Shown: positions 18,522 to 26,369, numbered from the stretch's first letter. The stretch is 64,000 nucleotides of DNA from Corynebacterium maris DSM 45190 (GCF_000442645.1 NC_021915.1:1426001-1490000), one strand, 5' to 3'. Program-made: numbers and translations. The notes: a model not told the origin generated them from the sequence alone.

Positions 18522-19793
18522 GTGAGTCGGGATCACCTGCTGGCGATTGACGCGGACCAATGGCCCGGCGTCGCCCAGCCGCCTTCTGCCAGGCTGCGGG
18601 CCAGGGTAGCGGAGGCATACTTCGCCCGAACCGTCGATAAAGCCGGGTTAGACTTGCTCGATGATCCGGACCTGGTGATCGACCACGAGGAACTCTTTGA
18701 CCGTGTCGCGGTGTCTGGTTGGCTGGGTCTGGCTGAATCATATATGGCGGGGGAATGGCATACCCGGGATTCTGACGCCTTGGTGGATGTTTTGCAGGCT
18801 CTGATCTCTGCGGGGTACCGCCCGCGCGTCCGGCAGGTGCCCGTGGGGCGGAAGGAGGGGGAGCTGCCGTCGGAGTTGATCCGGCAGTTCTCCGGCGACG
18901 GCATGAGCGCCTTCGGGGCGGTCTATGCCTCGGGTGTGCCGACGACGGTGCGTGAATCGGTGCCTAGCTATGTTCCGGGCGCCGGCAGAGGAAGTGAACC
19001 GGCGAAGCATTTCGTCGACGTGACGACGGTGGCGGAGCCGACCTCGGTCGAACGCGCCGACTTGGGTGACGGGCAACGTCGGGCCGTCGAGAAGCTTCTC
19101 GACGCCGCTCAGGTCACCCGCGGCACGCACGTGCTCGAGTACCCCTCCTCGGGTGGGGAGGTGGCGATCGCCGCCGCTCAGCGGCGCGCCGCCGTCGACG
19201 TGCTGACCGGGGACCCGAAGCTGGCGTCTGCGCTGGAGGAGCGGATGCTGCTGGCCGGCGTCGACGAGGCCGTCCACACGGAGCTGGTGGACGACCCGCG
19301 GGCGTGGCGGGGGAGATACGACGCGATCATCGGCGTCGAGACCCTGGAAACGCTCGGCGGGCGCCAGCGCGACGCGTATGTCCGCGGCCTGGACCGGTTG
19401 CTGGCGATCGGCGGGCGCGCGGCGCTGCAGACGGTCGTGGCCACCGAGGAGATGACCGCCGCCGGCGCTGCCGCGCCCCAGGCGCTGCGGGCCTATGTGT
19501 GGCCCGGACTGAACTTTGCGACGGTCGCCGAATTACACAAGCTCTTCGACCGGCGCACCGGACTGCGCATCACGGCCCAGGTGCACTCCAACACCCACTA
19601 CCTTGAGACGCTGCGCGCCCAACGCTCCTTGTTTGAAGGACACCTGCGCGAGGCCGCCGCCGAGGGTTTCGACCAGGTCTTCCGCCGACTGTGGGTCTTC
19701 CAGTTCGCCGTGCGCGAAGCACTGTTCAACCTCGGGATGTTAGACGCCGTGCAATTGACGCTGCGACACCGCAACCGCGGCGGTCACCGCTGA
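18522..19793 (+). CDS. Cyclopropane-fatty-acid-synthase-like methyltransferase
   Basis: The 423-residue protein starts at a GTG with a strong AGGAGG. Its layout fits the CFA/mycolic-acid methyltransferase family: an N-terminal lipid-binding region containing GWLGLAESYMAGEWHTRDSDALVDVL (pieces GWLGLAESYMAGEW and SDALVDVL), a central Rossmann domain and a C-terminal FDRRTGLRITAQVHSNTHY with FRRLWVFQFAVREALF. The SAM motif that normally reads EIGCGWGG is here LEYPSSGGEVAIAAA (~205), so the usual Gly-Cys-Gly is lost, and SAM binding is uncertain. It may be a diverged or inactive member. It is divergent from ndh and its stop is four bases from that of thiD. Confidence 0.8.
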   Translation: MSRDHLLAIDADQWPGVAQPPSARLRARVAEAYFARTVDKAGLDLLDDPDLVIDHEELFDRVAVSGWLGLAESYMAGEWHTRDSDALVDVLQALISAGYRPRVRQVPVGRKEGELPSELIRQFSGDGMSAFGAVYASGVPTTVRESVPSYVPGAGRGSEPAKHFVDVTTVAEPTSVERADLGDGQRRAVEKLLDAAQVTRGTHVLEYPSSGGEVAIAAAQRRAAVDVLTGDPKLASALEERMLLAGVDEAVHTELVDDPRAWRGRYDAIIGVETLETLGGRQRDAYVRGLDRLLAIGGRAALQTVVATEEMTAAGAAAPQALRAYVWPGLNFATVAELHKLFDRRTGLRITAQVHSNTHYLETLRAQRSLFEGHLREAAAEGFDQVFRRLWVFQFAVREALFNLGMLDAVQLTLRHRNRGGHR

Positions 19794-19797
19794 GAGA

Positions 19798-21300
19798 TCA
19801 GCCGCGCTCCGCCTGGTCGAAGAACTCACACTCGTGCAAGGTCGAGAGAACGTACGCCCGGTGCGCCTGCGCACGTTGAGCCTTTGTGGCGGCGGCGAGC
19901 AGTCGTTCGGTGCGATCGACCGCGGCCCGGGCGGCTTCGAGAAAATCCGTTCCCGAATACATGTCCAACCAGTCGTGGTACGGGTGGTCGGGGTGATCGC
20001 TGTCCGCCAGCCGCAGGCCGACTTCCGCATACAGCCAGGCGCACGGCAGCACCGCCGCGGCGCCGACGACGTGGTCACTGCCCAAGGTTGTGGCGAGCAG
20101 ATGGTCAGTGTAGGCCAGGGTGATCGGGGAGATGTCCTCGTCGCGCAGTTGCGCCCCGGCCAGCCAGGTCTGCTGCATCTCGCGTTCATCGACGATGCAG
20201 CCGGCGGCCATCTCGCCCCAGGCGACGATGCCCTCCGGCTCCGGGGAAGTGCGTGCCAGGTGCGCCAACGCCCGTCCGTACCGGATGAGGTACGCCGAGT
20301 CCTGCGCGAGGTAGAACTCGAAGTGTTTTTGCGACAGGGTGCCGTCGGCCAGTTTCCGGATGAACGGCAAGGCCATGACCTGTTCGGTGACGTCGCCGGT
20401 GGCCTCCCAGAGCGCGGCGGTGTGCGGCCCGGCGGCGGGAATCTGCGGATCCCCGGCCGTGCCGGTGGCGCGCCACGGCCGGGAGCTGGCCGCCTCCTGG
20501 AGGCGGCGGGCGCGGTGGAAGTGGTCGACCGGCCCGTTTCCTTGTCCGACCTCCAGCTGCGCGGCATGGGTGATGGACTCGTGCAGCCAGTGCGTGGACC
20601 AGCTCAGGGCGTCGGTGATCTCGGCGCCGGCGCCCAAACGGGTGGCCAGCGCAGAAGACAGCGAGCAGCCGGTGCCGTGGGTGTGCGGTGTGTCGATCCG
20701 CGCGCTGGGCACGCGGTGAACGCGGCCGTCGGGGGAGACGACGGCGTTGTCCGCCCGGGGCCCGGTCAGGTGCCCGCCCTTGACGATGACCGTCGTCCCG
20801 TGCTCGGCGGCGAAGGCACGGGCATGTTCGATCGCTTCCTCCAGGCTCGTGGCCTGCTCTGTGCCGGTCAAGGTGGCCAACTCCGGGAGGTTCGGGGTGA
20901 TGACGTCGACTCGGGTGGCGAGATCGCGGACGGCGTCTTCCGCTTCCTTCGCCAGCAGACGATCACCGCTGGTGGCGACCATGACCGGGTCGAGCACGAC
21001 CACGGCGTCCGGCACCCGTTCCAGGAACTCCGAGACCACCTGCGCGACGTCGGCGCTGCCGAGCATGCCGATCTTGACCGCGTCGACCTGCACGTCCGAG
21101 ACGACCGACTCGAGCTGCTCGCGCAGGAAATCAATCGGCGGGGTGTGGATCGACTGCACCCCGGTGGTGTTCTGGGCGACGAGTGCGGTGACCACGCTCA
21201 TCCCGTAACCGCCCGCGGCGCCGATGGCCTTCAAATCGGCTTGGATTCCGGCGCCGCCGGTCGGGTCGGTGCCGGCGATGGACAAAATGCGGGGGATCAA
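19798..21300 (-). CDS. thiD: ThiD-TenA fusion: HMP(-P) kinase and aminopyrimidine hydrolase
   Basis: The 500-residue fusion has ThiD at ~1-265 (ILSIAGTDPTGGAGIQADLK at the N-terminus, VLDPVMVATSGDRLL, and the ATP site HTHGTGCSLSSALA) and TenA at ~285-500. TenA carries PCAWLYAEVG, with the usual catalytic Cys, and CEFFDQA near the end, with the likely catalytic Glu. ThiD phosphorylates hydroxymethylpyrimidine twice; TenA salvages degraded pyrimidines. The start is the TTG at 21300, whose TTGA overlaps the thiE stop; AGAGG lies 7 bases upstream. A longer frame reaching 21465 reads an Arg-rich shadow of thiE and is not real. It is the third gene of the riboswitch-controlled operon. Confidence 0.93.
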   Translation of the reverse strand: MIPRILSIAGTDPTGGAGIQADLKAIGAAGGYGMSVVTALVAQNTTGVQSIHTPPIDFLREQLESVVSDVQVDAVKIGMLGSADVAQVVSEFLERVPDAVVVLDPVMVATSGDRLLAKEAEDAVRDLATRVDVITPNLPELATLTGTEQATSLEEAIEHARAFAAEHGTTVIVKGGHLTGPRADNAVVSPDGRVHRVPSARIDTPHTHGTGCSLSSALATRLGAGAEITDALSWSTHWLHESITHAAQLEVGQGNGPVDHFHRARRLQEAASSRPWRATGTAGDPQIPAAGPHTAALWEATGDVTEQVMALPFIRKLADGTLSQKHFEFYLAQDSAYLIRYGRALAHLARTSPEPEGIVAWGEMAAGCIVDEREMQQTWLAGAQLRDEDISPITLAYTDHLLATTLGSDHVVGAAAVLPCAWLYAEVGLRLADSDHPDHPYHDWLDMYSGTDFLEAARAAVDRTERLLAAATKAQRAQAHRAYVLSTLHECEFFDQAERG

Positions 21301-21917
21301 CGGTATGCCTCTTTCAATAATTCTCGGGCGGCGGCCGCGGGGTCGGCGGCGCCCATGATCGCGGAGACGACGCAGATGCCGTCGACCCCGTGGATCGTGT
21401 GGGCGTTGGCGGCGTCGACGCCGCCGATGGCCACGGTGGCCATGTCTTCTGATCGGGCCGCCCAAGCCGCGACGGCCTCCGGCCCGACCCCGGCCGGCGC
21501 GTTGGTTTTGGTGGTGGTCGAATACACCGGCCCGAGCCCCAGGACGTCCGGTCGGCGCCCGGGAAGCGCGAGTGCGGCGTCCAGCTCGGCGTCGGAGCCG
21601 ACGGACAGCCCGATCAGCTGATCTTCGTGGAGGAGCTCGCGTGCCTGGGCATATGCCACATCGTCCTGCCCGATGTGCAGGTGGGTGCGAAATTCTGCGG
21701 CGATGTGCGCGCGGTCGTTGAGAAACAGCGGCACCTCGCCGAGGATCTCGAGCAGCTGCTCGGTGGTGCGGCGAAACTCGTCGTCGCCGGCGTGTTTGTC
21801 GCGCAACTGGACGACGCTGACCCCGCCGTCGAGGGCTTGGGCCACGGTCTCCACGACGTCGCCGCCGCCGATGACCGGGTCAGTGACCAGGTACAGGCTC
21901 CAGTCGACGGGGCTCAT
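21297..21917 (-). CDS. thiE: Thiamine-phosphate synthase
   Basis: The 206-residue TIM-barrel enzyme joins HMP pyrophosphate and thiazole phosphate to form thiamine phosphate. Visible family motifs are LYLVTDP (~8), VVQLRDKHAG (~35), LFLNDRAHIAAEF (~64), HIGQDD (~81), DVLGLGPVYSTTTKTNAPAG (~125) and VAIGGVDAANA (~163). The ATG at 21917 overlaps the thiM stop as ATGA, and its own stop overlaps the thiD TTG, so translation is coupled along the operon. Length is normal. Confidence 0.96.
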   Translation of the reverse strand: MSPVDWSLYLVTDPVIGGGDVVETVAQALDGGVSVVQLRDKHAGDDEFRRTTEQLLEILGEVPLFLNDRAHIAAEFRTHLHIGQDDVAYAQARELLHEDQLIGLSVGSDAELDAALALPGRRPDVLGLGPVYSTTTKTNAPAGVGPEAVAAWAARSEDMATVAIGGVDAANAHTIHGVDGICVVSAIMGAADPAAAARELLKEAYR

Positions 21918-22708
21918 CGGGTCTCCTCCACGCTGGTGAGCTCCCGCATGCGCTCCGGGGTGACGGCGGCAATGGCGTCGAGCCAGGCGACGGCGAAAGA
22001 CCCCGGACCGTGTGCCGTCTCCGCGGCGATCTGGGCGGCGGCGCCCAGGTGCGCGTGTGCGGTGACGACGGCGTCGTGCGGGTCCATGTCGAGGCTGGCA
22101 TAGGCGGCGCACAGCGCCCCGAGGGAGCAGCCTGTGCCGATAACCTGTTGCAGCATGGGCACCCCGGAGGTCAGCCAGGTGCTGCGTCCGGCGGAGACGG
22201 TCAGGTCCCGGGCGCCGGTGACGGCGACGACGCCGCCGGTGCGGGCGGCGAGGCTTATCGCAGCGTCGAGCGCGTCGTCGACGTCGATGGTGGCGTCCAC
22301 GCCTCGGGCGGTGTCTCCCATTCCGGCCAGGGCGACGATCTCGGAGGCGTTTCCACTGATCACGTCAGGTTTATCGGCGAGGATGGACGAGCAGAAGTCG
22401 CCGACGGCGTTGGGGGCGCCGGCCCCGATGGGATCCAGCACCCACGGTACGCCCGCCTCACGGGCGCCACGGATCGCCTCGCGGGAGGCGACGTATTTCG
22501 CGGCGTGCGGGGTCCCGGTGTTGACCAATACCGCAGAGGAGTTCTTTGCGAACGCGGCGGCGTCTTCCGGGGCGTCCAGCATGGCGGGGGAGGCGCCGGC
22601 GGCCAGCAGGACGTTCGCGGTGGTCTGCATGACGACTTGGTTGGTCAGGCAGTGAACCAGCGGGTTCACTTCACGCAGTTTATGGGCATGACGATATAAG
22701 TCTTCCAA
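21914..22708 (-). CDS. thiM: Hydroxyethylthiazole kinase
   Basis: The 264-residue ribokinase-fold enzyme phosphorylates the salvaged thiazole. Motifs are PLVHCLTNQVVMQTTANVLL (~16), GTPHAAKY, VPWVLDPIGAGAPN (~90), ISGNASEIVALAGM and VIGTGCSLGALCAAY (~190), the last with the catalytic Cys/anion-hole region. Two TTG codons compete. TTG 22714 is only one base from the AAGGA ribosome site, whereas TTG 22708 has 7-base spacing, so I chose 22708. It is the first gene of the operon, and its ribosome site lies in the 3' end of a TPP riboswitch. Confidence 0.93.
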   Translation of the reverse strand: MEDLYRHAHKLREVNPLVHCLTNQVVMQTTANVLLAAGASPAMLDAPEDAAAFAKNSSAVLVNTGTPHAAKYVASREAIRGAREAGVPWVLDPIGAGAPNAVGDFCSSILADKPDVISGNASEIVALAGMGDTARGVDATIDVDDALDAAISLAARTGGVVAVTGARDLTVSAGRSTWLTSGVPMLQQVIGTGCSLGALCAAYASLDMDPHDAVVTAHAHLGAAAQIAAETAHGPGSFAVAWLDAIAAVTPERMRELTSVEETR

Positions 22709-22715
22709 GGACAAT

Positions 22716-22800
22716 TCCTTCGCTAGTGCTAGCTAGAGCAGGTTCGATGGGTGTGATCTCAGCAGCGCCCGAGAATCGGGCGATGCACCCCAATGTCACT
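22716..22800 (-). ncRNA. TPP riboswitch (THI element)
   Basis: On the minus strand the conserved pieces come in order: GGGGTGC (22785-22791), a 7-bp P3 hairpin (22766-22782), CTGAGA (22757-22762), ACCC (22749-22752), GAACCTG (22739-22745), then a CTAGC-rich stem and GCGAAGGA. These are the core bases of the thiamine-pyrophosphate aptamer. GAAGGA (22716-22721) is also the thiM Shine-Dalgarno sequence, so ligand binding should block translation directly; no separate terminator is needed. Confidence 0.95.
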
Positions 22801-22805
22801 GATCT

Positions 22806-22811
22806 AGTGTA
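22806..22811 (-). promoter_or_regulatory. Likely -10 box of the thi operon
   Basis: TACACT on the minus strand lies a few bases upstream of the aptamer, at the distance expected for transcription to start just ahead of it. The -35 is weak. Confidence 0.5.
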
Positions 22812-22935
22812 TCTATCTGACCGTCTCACGGGAATGGCGGGGTGGATCCTTAGTTTCGCCAATTGACGAAATGAAGAGGAGGGGAAGGTGGGTTCAGGAA
22901 CGGGGGAGCAGCCCCGCAAGGGTCGAAAAACACTG

Positions 22936-22971
22936 ATCCCCGAGCCGGTCAGGAAGATCGGCGTCGGGGAT
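22936..22971 (-). terminator. Terminator after the MHS transporter gene
   Basis: ATCCCCGAGCCG (22936-22947) pairs with CGGC-G-TCGGGGAT (22959-22971), with one bulged base. It lies 33 bases beyond the transporter stop at 23004. The stem is strong; a run of T is lacking on the minus strand. Confidence 0.6.
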
Positions 22972-23003
22972 TATTCAGCGCTTAGGGACGGTGCCCTGAT
23001 CCG

Positions 23004-24365
23004 TTAAATCGTGGTCATGTCGTCGTCTTTTGTTTCACGCATGACGATGATCGCGATCAGGGAGACGACGGATACGGCGACCAAGTACCAGCCGACGGCC
23101 TGCACCCCGAATTGCGCGGCCAGTGCCGTGGCGATGAAGGGGGCCACCGCCGCGCCGAGGATCGACGAGACGTTGTAGGCGATGCCCGAGCCGGTGTATC
23201 GGACATTGGTGGGGAAGAGCTCCGGCAACACAGCGGCCATGGGGCCGAAGATCATTCCCATCAAGAACATGCCGATGGCCAGAAACGCGGTGACGGTGCC
23301 CATGGTCGCTTCGCCCGGCTCCAGGAAGAAGCTGAAAGTGAAACCGAAGACGATGATGGCCGCCGTCGTCCAGAACAGAGTGGGTTTGCGGCCCCAATTG
23401 TCCGCGAGCCAGGCGGCGACCGGAATGCCGAGCATGAACAAAAAGATCGTCAGCAGTTGAATCTGCAGGAAGCGGAGGTAGGGGATTCCCAGGCCGACAC
23501 CGGCGTCGGGATCGGCGATGCCGAAGGACAGTATCCAGGTGGTGACCAGGTAAAACAGGGTGTAGGTGCCCACCATGACGAAGGTGCCGGAGAACAGGGC
23601 CTTCCACGCGGTGCGGAAGACTGCACTGAGCGGGGATTTGACCTTCTTGCCGGTGTTGGCCGCCTCCTGGAAAACCGGGGTTTCTTCGAGCTTGACGCGC
23701 ACGTACAGGCCGATGAGCACCATGACCGCGGACAACAGGAAGGGAATGCGCCAGCCCCATTCCATGAAGGCGCCGGTGGTGTCACCGAGCTCGTAACCGA
23801 GTAGGGAAACCAGGACGAGGAAGAGTCCGTTGGCCAGGAAGAAGCCGAACGGGGCGCCCAGCTGCGGCCACATTGCGGCCTGGGCCCGCTTGCCGGGGGC
23901 GGCGTATTCGCTCGACAGCAGTGCCGCGCCGGACCATTCGCCACCCAGGCCAAGACCCTGGCAGAAGCGCATCACGGCCAGCAGTGCCGGCGCGATGAGG
24001 CCGACCTGCGCATAGGTGGGCAGTAAGCCGATGATGAAAGTGGCGATGCCCATCGTCAGCAAAGCGCCGACGAGGGTGGCCTTTCGGCCGACCCGGTCAC
24101 CGAAGTGACCGAAGACGACGGAGCCGAGCGGCCGGGCGATAAACGCCAGGCCGAAGGTGGCGAAGGACTGCAGCAGCGCCACGGTGGAATTGTCGGTGTT
24201 CGGGAAAAACAGGTAGGGGAACACGGCGACTGCGGCGGTGGCGTAGGCGTAGAAATCGTAGAATTCGACGGTCGTGCCAATCGTCGAGGCAAACGCCACC
24301 CGACGACGGTCTTGAGCCGTCGGTTCCGGGGAGGCCACCCGGCTTTCGCCAGTGGTAATTGACAT
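23004..24365 (-). CDS. MHS-family MFS transporter (metabolite:H+ symporter)
   Basis: The 453-residue protein has twelve predicted membrane segments and the MHS signatures: STIGTTVEFYDFYAYATAAV in the first helix (~29), GLAFIARPLGSVVFGHFGDR with VGRKATL in the first cytoplasmic loop (~73), FCQGLGLGGEWSGAALLSSE (~134) and RIPFLLS (~207). Members take up shikimate, alpha-ketoglutarate, citrate, proline/betaine or related compounds with protons; the sequence does not tell which. The gene stands alone on the minus strand, upstream of the thi operon but separated by a terminator. A 14-bp inverted repeat lies ahead of it and may bind a regulator. Confidence 0.88.
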   Translation of the reverse strand: MSITTGESRVASPEPTAQDRRRVAFASTIGTTVEFYDFYAYATAAVAVFPYLFFPNTDNSTVALLQSFATFGLAFIARPLGSVVFGHFGDRVGRKATLVGALLTMGIATFIIGLLPTYAQVGLIAPALLAVMRFCQGLGLGGEWSGAALLSSEYAAPGKRAQAAMWPQLGAPFGFFLANGLFLVLVSLLGYELGDTTGAFMEWGWRIPFLLSAVMVLIGLYVRVKLEETPVFQEAANTGKKVKSPLSAVFRTAWKALFSGTFVMVGTYTLFYLVTTWILSFGIADPDAGVGLGIPYLRFLQIQLLTIFLFMLGIPVAAWLADNWGRKPTLFWTTAAIIVFGFTFSFFLEPGEATMGTVTAFLAIGMFLMGMIFGPMAAVLPELFPTNVRYTGSGIAYNVSSILGAAVAPFIATALAAQFGVQAVGWYLVAVSVVSLIAIIVMRETKDDDMTTI

Positions 24366-24422
24366 ACGGTCCCAACTTTCTCAGTGATAAGAATGATCAC
24401 GCTTTAGCGAAAGAAACATTAC

Positions 24423-24462
24423 TTTCCCAAATAGTGGGAGTCAATATTCACTATTTGGGAAA
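24423..24462. promoter_or_regulatory. 14-bp perfect inverted repeat upstream of the MHS transporter
   Basis: TTTCCCAAATAGTG (24423-24436) and CACTATTTGGGAAA (24449-24462) are exact complements with a 12-base A/T-rich centre. The site starts 58 bases upstream of the transporter ATG. Its length and symmetry fit a binding site for a dimeric or tetrameric repressor, although no regulator gene is adjacent. Confidence 0.55.
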
Positions 24463-24814
24463 TTCCCGTCGTGGCGTAGAACCGCATGACGATGGGGAGA
24501 TGCTGGACTACCCAGCGAGAGGCAACGGGCAGACAGTCCCGATTGCCGAGTTTGCGATGATGGGCGCGTCGGGCGCACGGCGGGCGAGACGTCGACCCTG
24601 ATGCGGGAACTCTCTGCGAATGTCCGGCCACGCAAGGTACGACGCCCGAAACACGGACGTGCGGGCCAAGCGGCCAGACATCAGGCGACAGGCCTGCGCG
24701 CGGCTGGCGCCCGGGCAGGGTCGTAGCCGCGGTGAGCGAGACATCGAGGCGGAATGGGCTTCATGTGACGCGACGTCGATAAGCCTGCCCGATGGGGTGC
24801 AGGGTCGCCAGTTA

Positions 24815-24840
24815 ATCTGACATAATGTACATTATCGGAC
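24815..24840. other. Palindrome resembling a serine-resolvase binding site
   Basis: The centre ATAATGTACATTAT (24822-24835) is a perfect palindrome. Read on the minus strand, the right half is TGTCCGATAATGT, identical in its first 11 bases to the gamma-delta resolvase half-site TGTCCGATAATT. The left half (TCTGACATAAT) matches only partly. A stand-alone res subsite would fit a Tn3-family relic, but no tnpR or tnpA remnant is recognisable nearby. Confidence 0.4.
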
Positions 24841-25039
24841 ATTTAGGCCAGCAGGTTCGACAGCGCACAGCCTGGGCCTGCAACGCCATGTTGACGCTCC
24901 GTGACCTGACCCCTCAAGCGCTTTCCATCATGCCGGGCCCTCCGTCACTGTCACCGTCGTCGCCACGAGCGCTTCAGCGCTCGATCACTCCCACGGGCTC
25001 GCGCGGACGTCGACAAGTTTCTCCTCCCCGCACATGCGA

Positions 25040-25074
25040 CTGGCCCCGCGAACGAAATTCGTTCGCGGGGCCAG
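25040..25074. terminator. Long hairpin downstream of yceI
   Basis: A 17-bp perfect stem starting CTGGCCCCGCGAACGAA closes over a single central base (a 3-5-base loop in practice). It lies about 160 bases beyond the yceI stop. There is no T-run on either side, so its role as terminator is a guess; it may be a relic of a repeat element. Confidence 0.45.
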
Positions 25075-25233
25075 CATTCTCAGGATCCCGGCGATTTCTC
25101 AGGATACGGCACGCATGCGCCTTACGTCGCGCCTCCGCCCCCAAAGCCCGTTTGTGTCTGATTTTTCAGGGACGGGAACCCACCTTAATTCCGTCACGTG
25201 ACGTTAATCGACGAGGTTTTCCTATACCGCGAT

Positions 25234-25944
25234 TTATTCTTGTCCGCCCTTACTCAGCGCCACTCGGATGTTGATTTCGCCCTCGTCGGCGATATCGGCG
25301 GCGATCATCTCCGGAGACTCCACTCCGTATTCATTGCGATCGATGACCACGTCGCCGGAGACGATGATCAGTTCACCGTCCCGCAGCACCTGAAAAGGCT
25401 GCACGACCTCCTCGGTGTTGCCCTTGATGGTCAGCTCGCCGGTCAGCTCCACCTCGCCGAGGGTGCCGTCGTCCGGGACCTCAGAGAGGTCGGCCGGCTC
25501 GGTGATCTCGAAGGTGGCCTCCGGGTAATCGTGAGTCTCCAGCAGCTTGTTGCGCACGTTCTCGTCGCGCACGTCCCTGTCGGTGACGATATTGGTCAGG
25601 TCGACCACGATCTCGCCGGCGGTCAACGCGCCTTCTTCAACGGTCACAGCCCCGGAGACGTCCTGGGTCGACCCCGACGTGCGGGTGCGCTCCCCCGGCA
25701 ACACCTCGTCGAACGTAAATCCGACCGACGACGTGTTCGGCGGACGGCCCTGCGCGACCGTCCACTCGCCGTTGACGTCCGTGGTGGCAGGTTCGGCATT
25801 CTCGGCGTTGACGGGTTCGGTGCGTACACCGGGCCCCATGACCAACGCCACGACCATGGGAACCAGGGCGAACAGCGCCAGGCCGACGATCAAAACGGAG
25901 AATACCGTGATCACCAGCTTCTGATTCATCAGGAGCTTTTTCAT
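25234..25944 (-). CDS. YceI-family lipid-binding protein, membrane-anchored
   Basis: The 236-residue protein begins with a positive start and one long hydrophobic helix (~8-37), so it is anchored and faces outward. Residues ~60-236 form a YceI lipocalin-like barrel: GEWTVAQG, SSVGFTFDEV, DLTNIVTDRDVRDENVRNKL, ATFEITEP, VELTGELTIKGNT and FQVLRDGELIIVSGDVVIDR with NEYGVESP. The family binds isoprenoid or fatty-acid chains. The gene begins two bases after the small zinc-ribbon gene stop, which implies one transcript. GAGGTAAGA serves as ribosome site. Confidence 0.88.
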   Translation of the reverse strand: MKKLLMNQKLVITVFSVLIVGLALFALVPMVVALVMGPGVRTEPVNAENAEPATTDVNGEWTVAQGRPPNTSSVGFTFDEVLPGERTRTSGSTQDVSGAVTVEEGALTAGEIVVDLTNIVTDRDVRDENVRNKLLETHDYPEATFEITEPADLSEVPDDGTLGEVELTGELTIKGNTEEVVQPFQVLRDGELIIVSGDVVIDRNEYGVESPEMIAADIADEGEINIRVALSKGGQE

Positions 25945-25946
25945 TC

Positions 25947-26276
25947 TTACCTCAGTTTCTCAATACGTTTGGCCAAGTGAACCAGCTCATCACATAAGTC
26001 TCGAATCTCACCCGCGGAGGCGCCCTCCGAGCTGGCCGTGGCGATATCCTCTGCAGCGCAGCGGAGCTCAAACAGCTCGTCCTTCAAAAGTTGGTATCGG
26101 TCTGGCTGCATGATAACCGAATCGGGCGAAATTGTGGAGCCTGATAGGGAAACGTTATTCCTTTGGGTGTAAGCCCGTTGCCTGCACGAGGCGCGACAAA
26201 ATTTCCGCGGCCGCCCCCGGCCACTCTGCGCAATCTCCACCCCACACCAGGCACACGTCGCAGGGGTAGCATTCAC
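25947..26276 (-). CDS. Small zinc-ribbon protein of unknown function
   Basis: The 109-residue protein has four Cys as CAWC (~8-11) and CRASC (~28-32), separated by GVEIAQSGRGRPRKF, with a basic RQRAYTQR after them. The pattern is common in short actinobacterial proteins with GRGRPRxFC and CRQRAY blocks and probably forms one zinc site. The C-terminal half is helical (YQLLKDELFELRCAAEDIAT), likely a coiled coil. The start is the GTG at 26276, because TAGGAT ends 7 bases before it; longer frames upstream are antisense to rbpA. It is divergent from rbpA and co-transcribed with yceI. Function unknown. Confidence 0.7.
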   Translation of the reverse strand: MNATPATCAWCGVEIAQSGRGRPRKFCRASCRQRAYTQRNNVSLSGSTISPDSVIMQPDRYQLLKDELFELRCAAEDIATASSEGASAGEIRDLCDELVHLAKRIEKLR

Positions 26277-26283
26277 ATCCGAT

Positions 26284-26289
26284 ATCCTA
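26284..26289 (-). promoter_or_regulatory. -10 box of the zinc-ribbon/yceI transcript
   Basis: TAGGAT on the minus strand ends 7 bases before the GTG at 26276, predicting a leaderless message. Confidence 0.5.
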
Positions 26290-26295
26290 GCCCAC

Positions 26296-26327
26296 GGGAA
26301 CAAACACTCCCCTATCCGCGTTATACT
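26296..26327 (+). promoter_or_regulatory. Overlapping promoters of rbpA
   Basis: GGGAAC (26296-26301), 18 bases, then GTT (26320-26322) matches the shape of SigH/SigR stress promoters. TATACT (26322-26327), a good sigma-A -10 box, overlaps its right end. rbpA is part of the SigR regulon in Streptomyces, so dual control here is plausible. Confidence 0.5.
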
Positions 26328-26369
26328 GTTAGACCTACACTCCACTTCCATTGAAAGGGATGATGACGC

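Larger units (their letters stand above)
24463..25233. other. Gene-poor stretch between the MHS transporter and yceI
   Basis: About 770 bases hold no convincing gene. Several short frames are open on both strands, but none has a ribosome site, codon bias or a family motif. Two structures stand out and are listed separately: a resolvase-site-like palindrome near 24815-24840 and a 35-base hairpin at 25040-25074. The stretch may be the decayed remains of a mobile element. Confidence 0.5.

Noticed and set aside
21301..21465. Longer N-terminus for ThiD
   Set aside because: The extension is an Arg-rich shadow of thiE. The TTG at 21300, with a ribosome site and TTGA overlap, fits better.
19834..21621. 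595-codon plus-strand frame over the thi genes
   Set aside because: It is antisense to thiD/tenA and thiE, with no motif.
24825..25274. 149-codon plus-strand frame between the MHS transporter and yceI
   Set aside because: It begins inside the palindrome, spans the long hairpin, has no motif and ends within yceI on the other strand.
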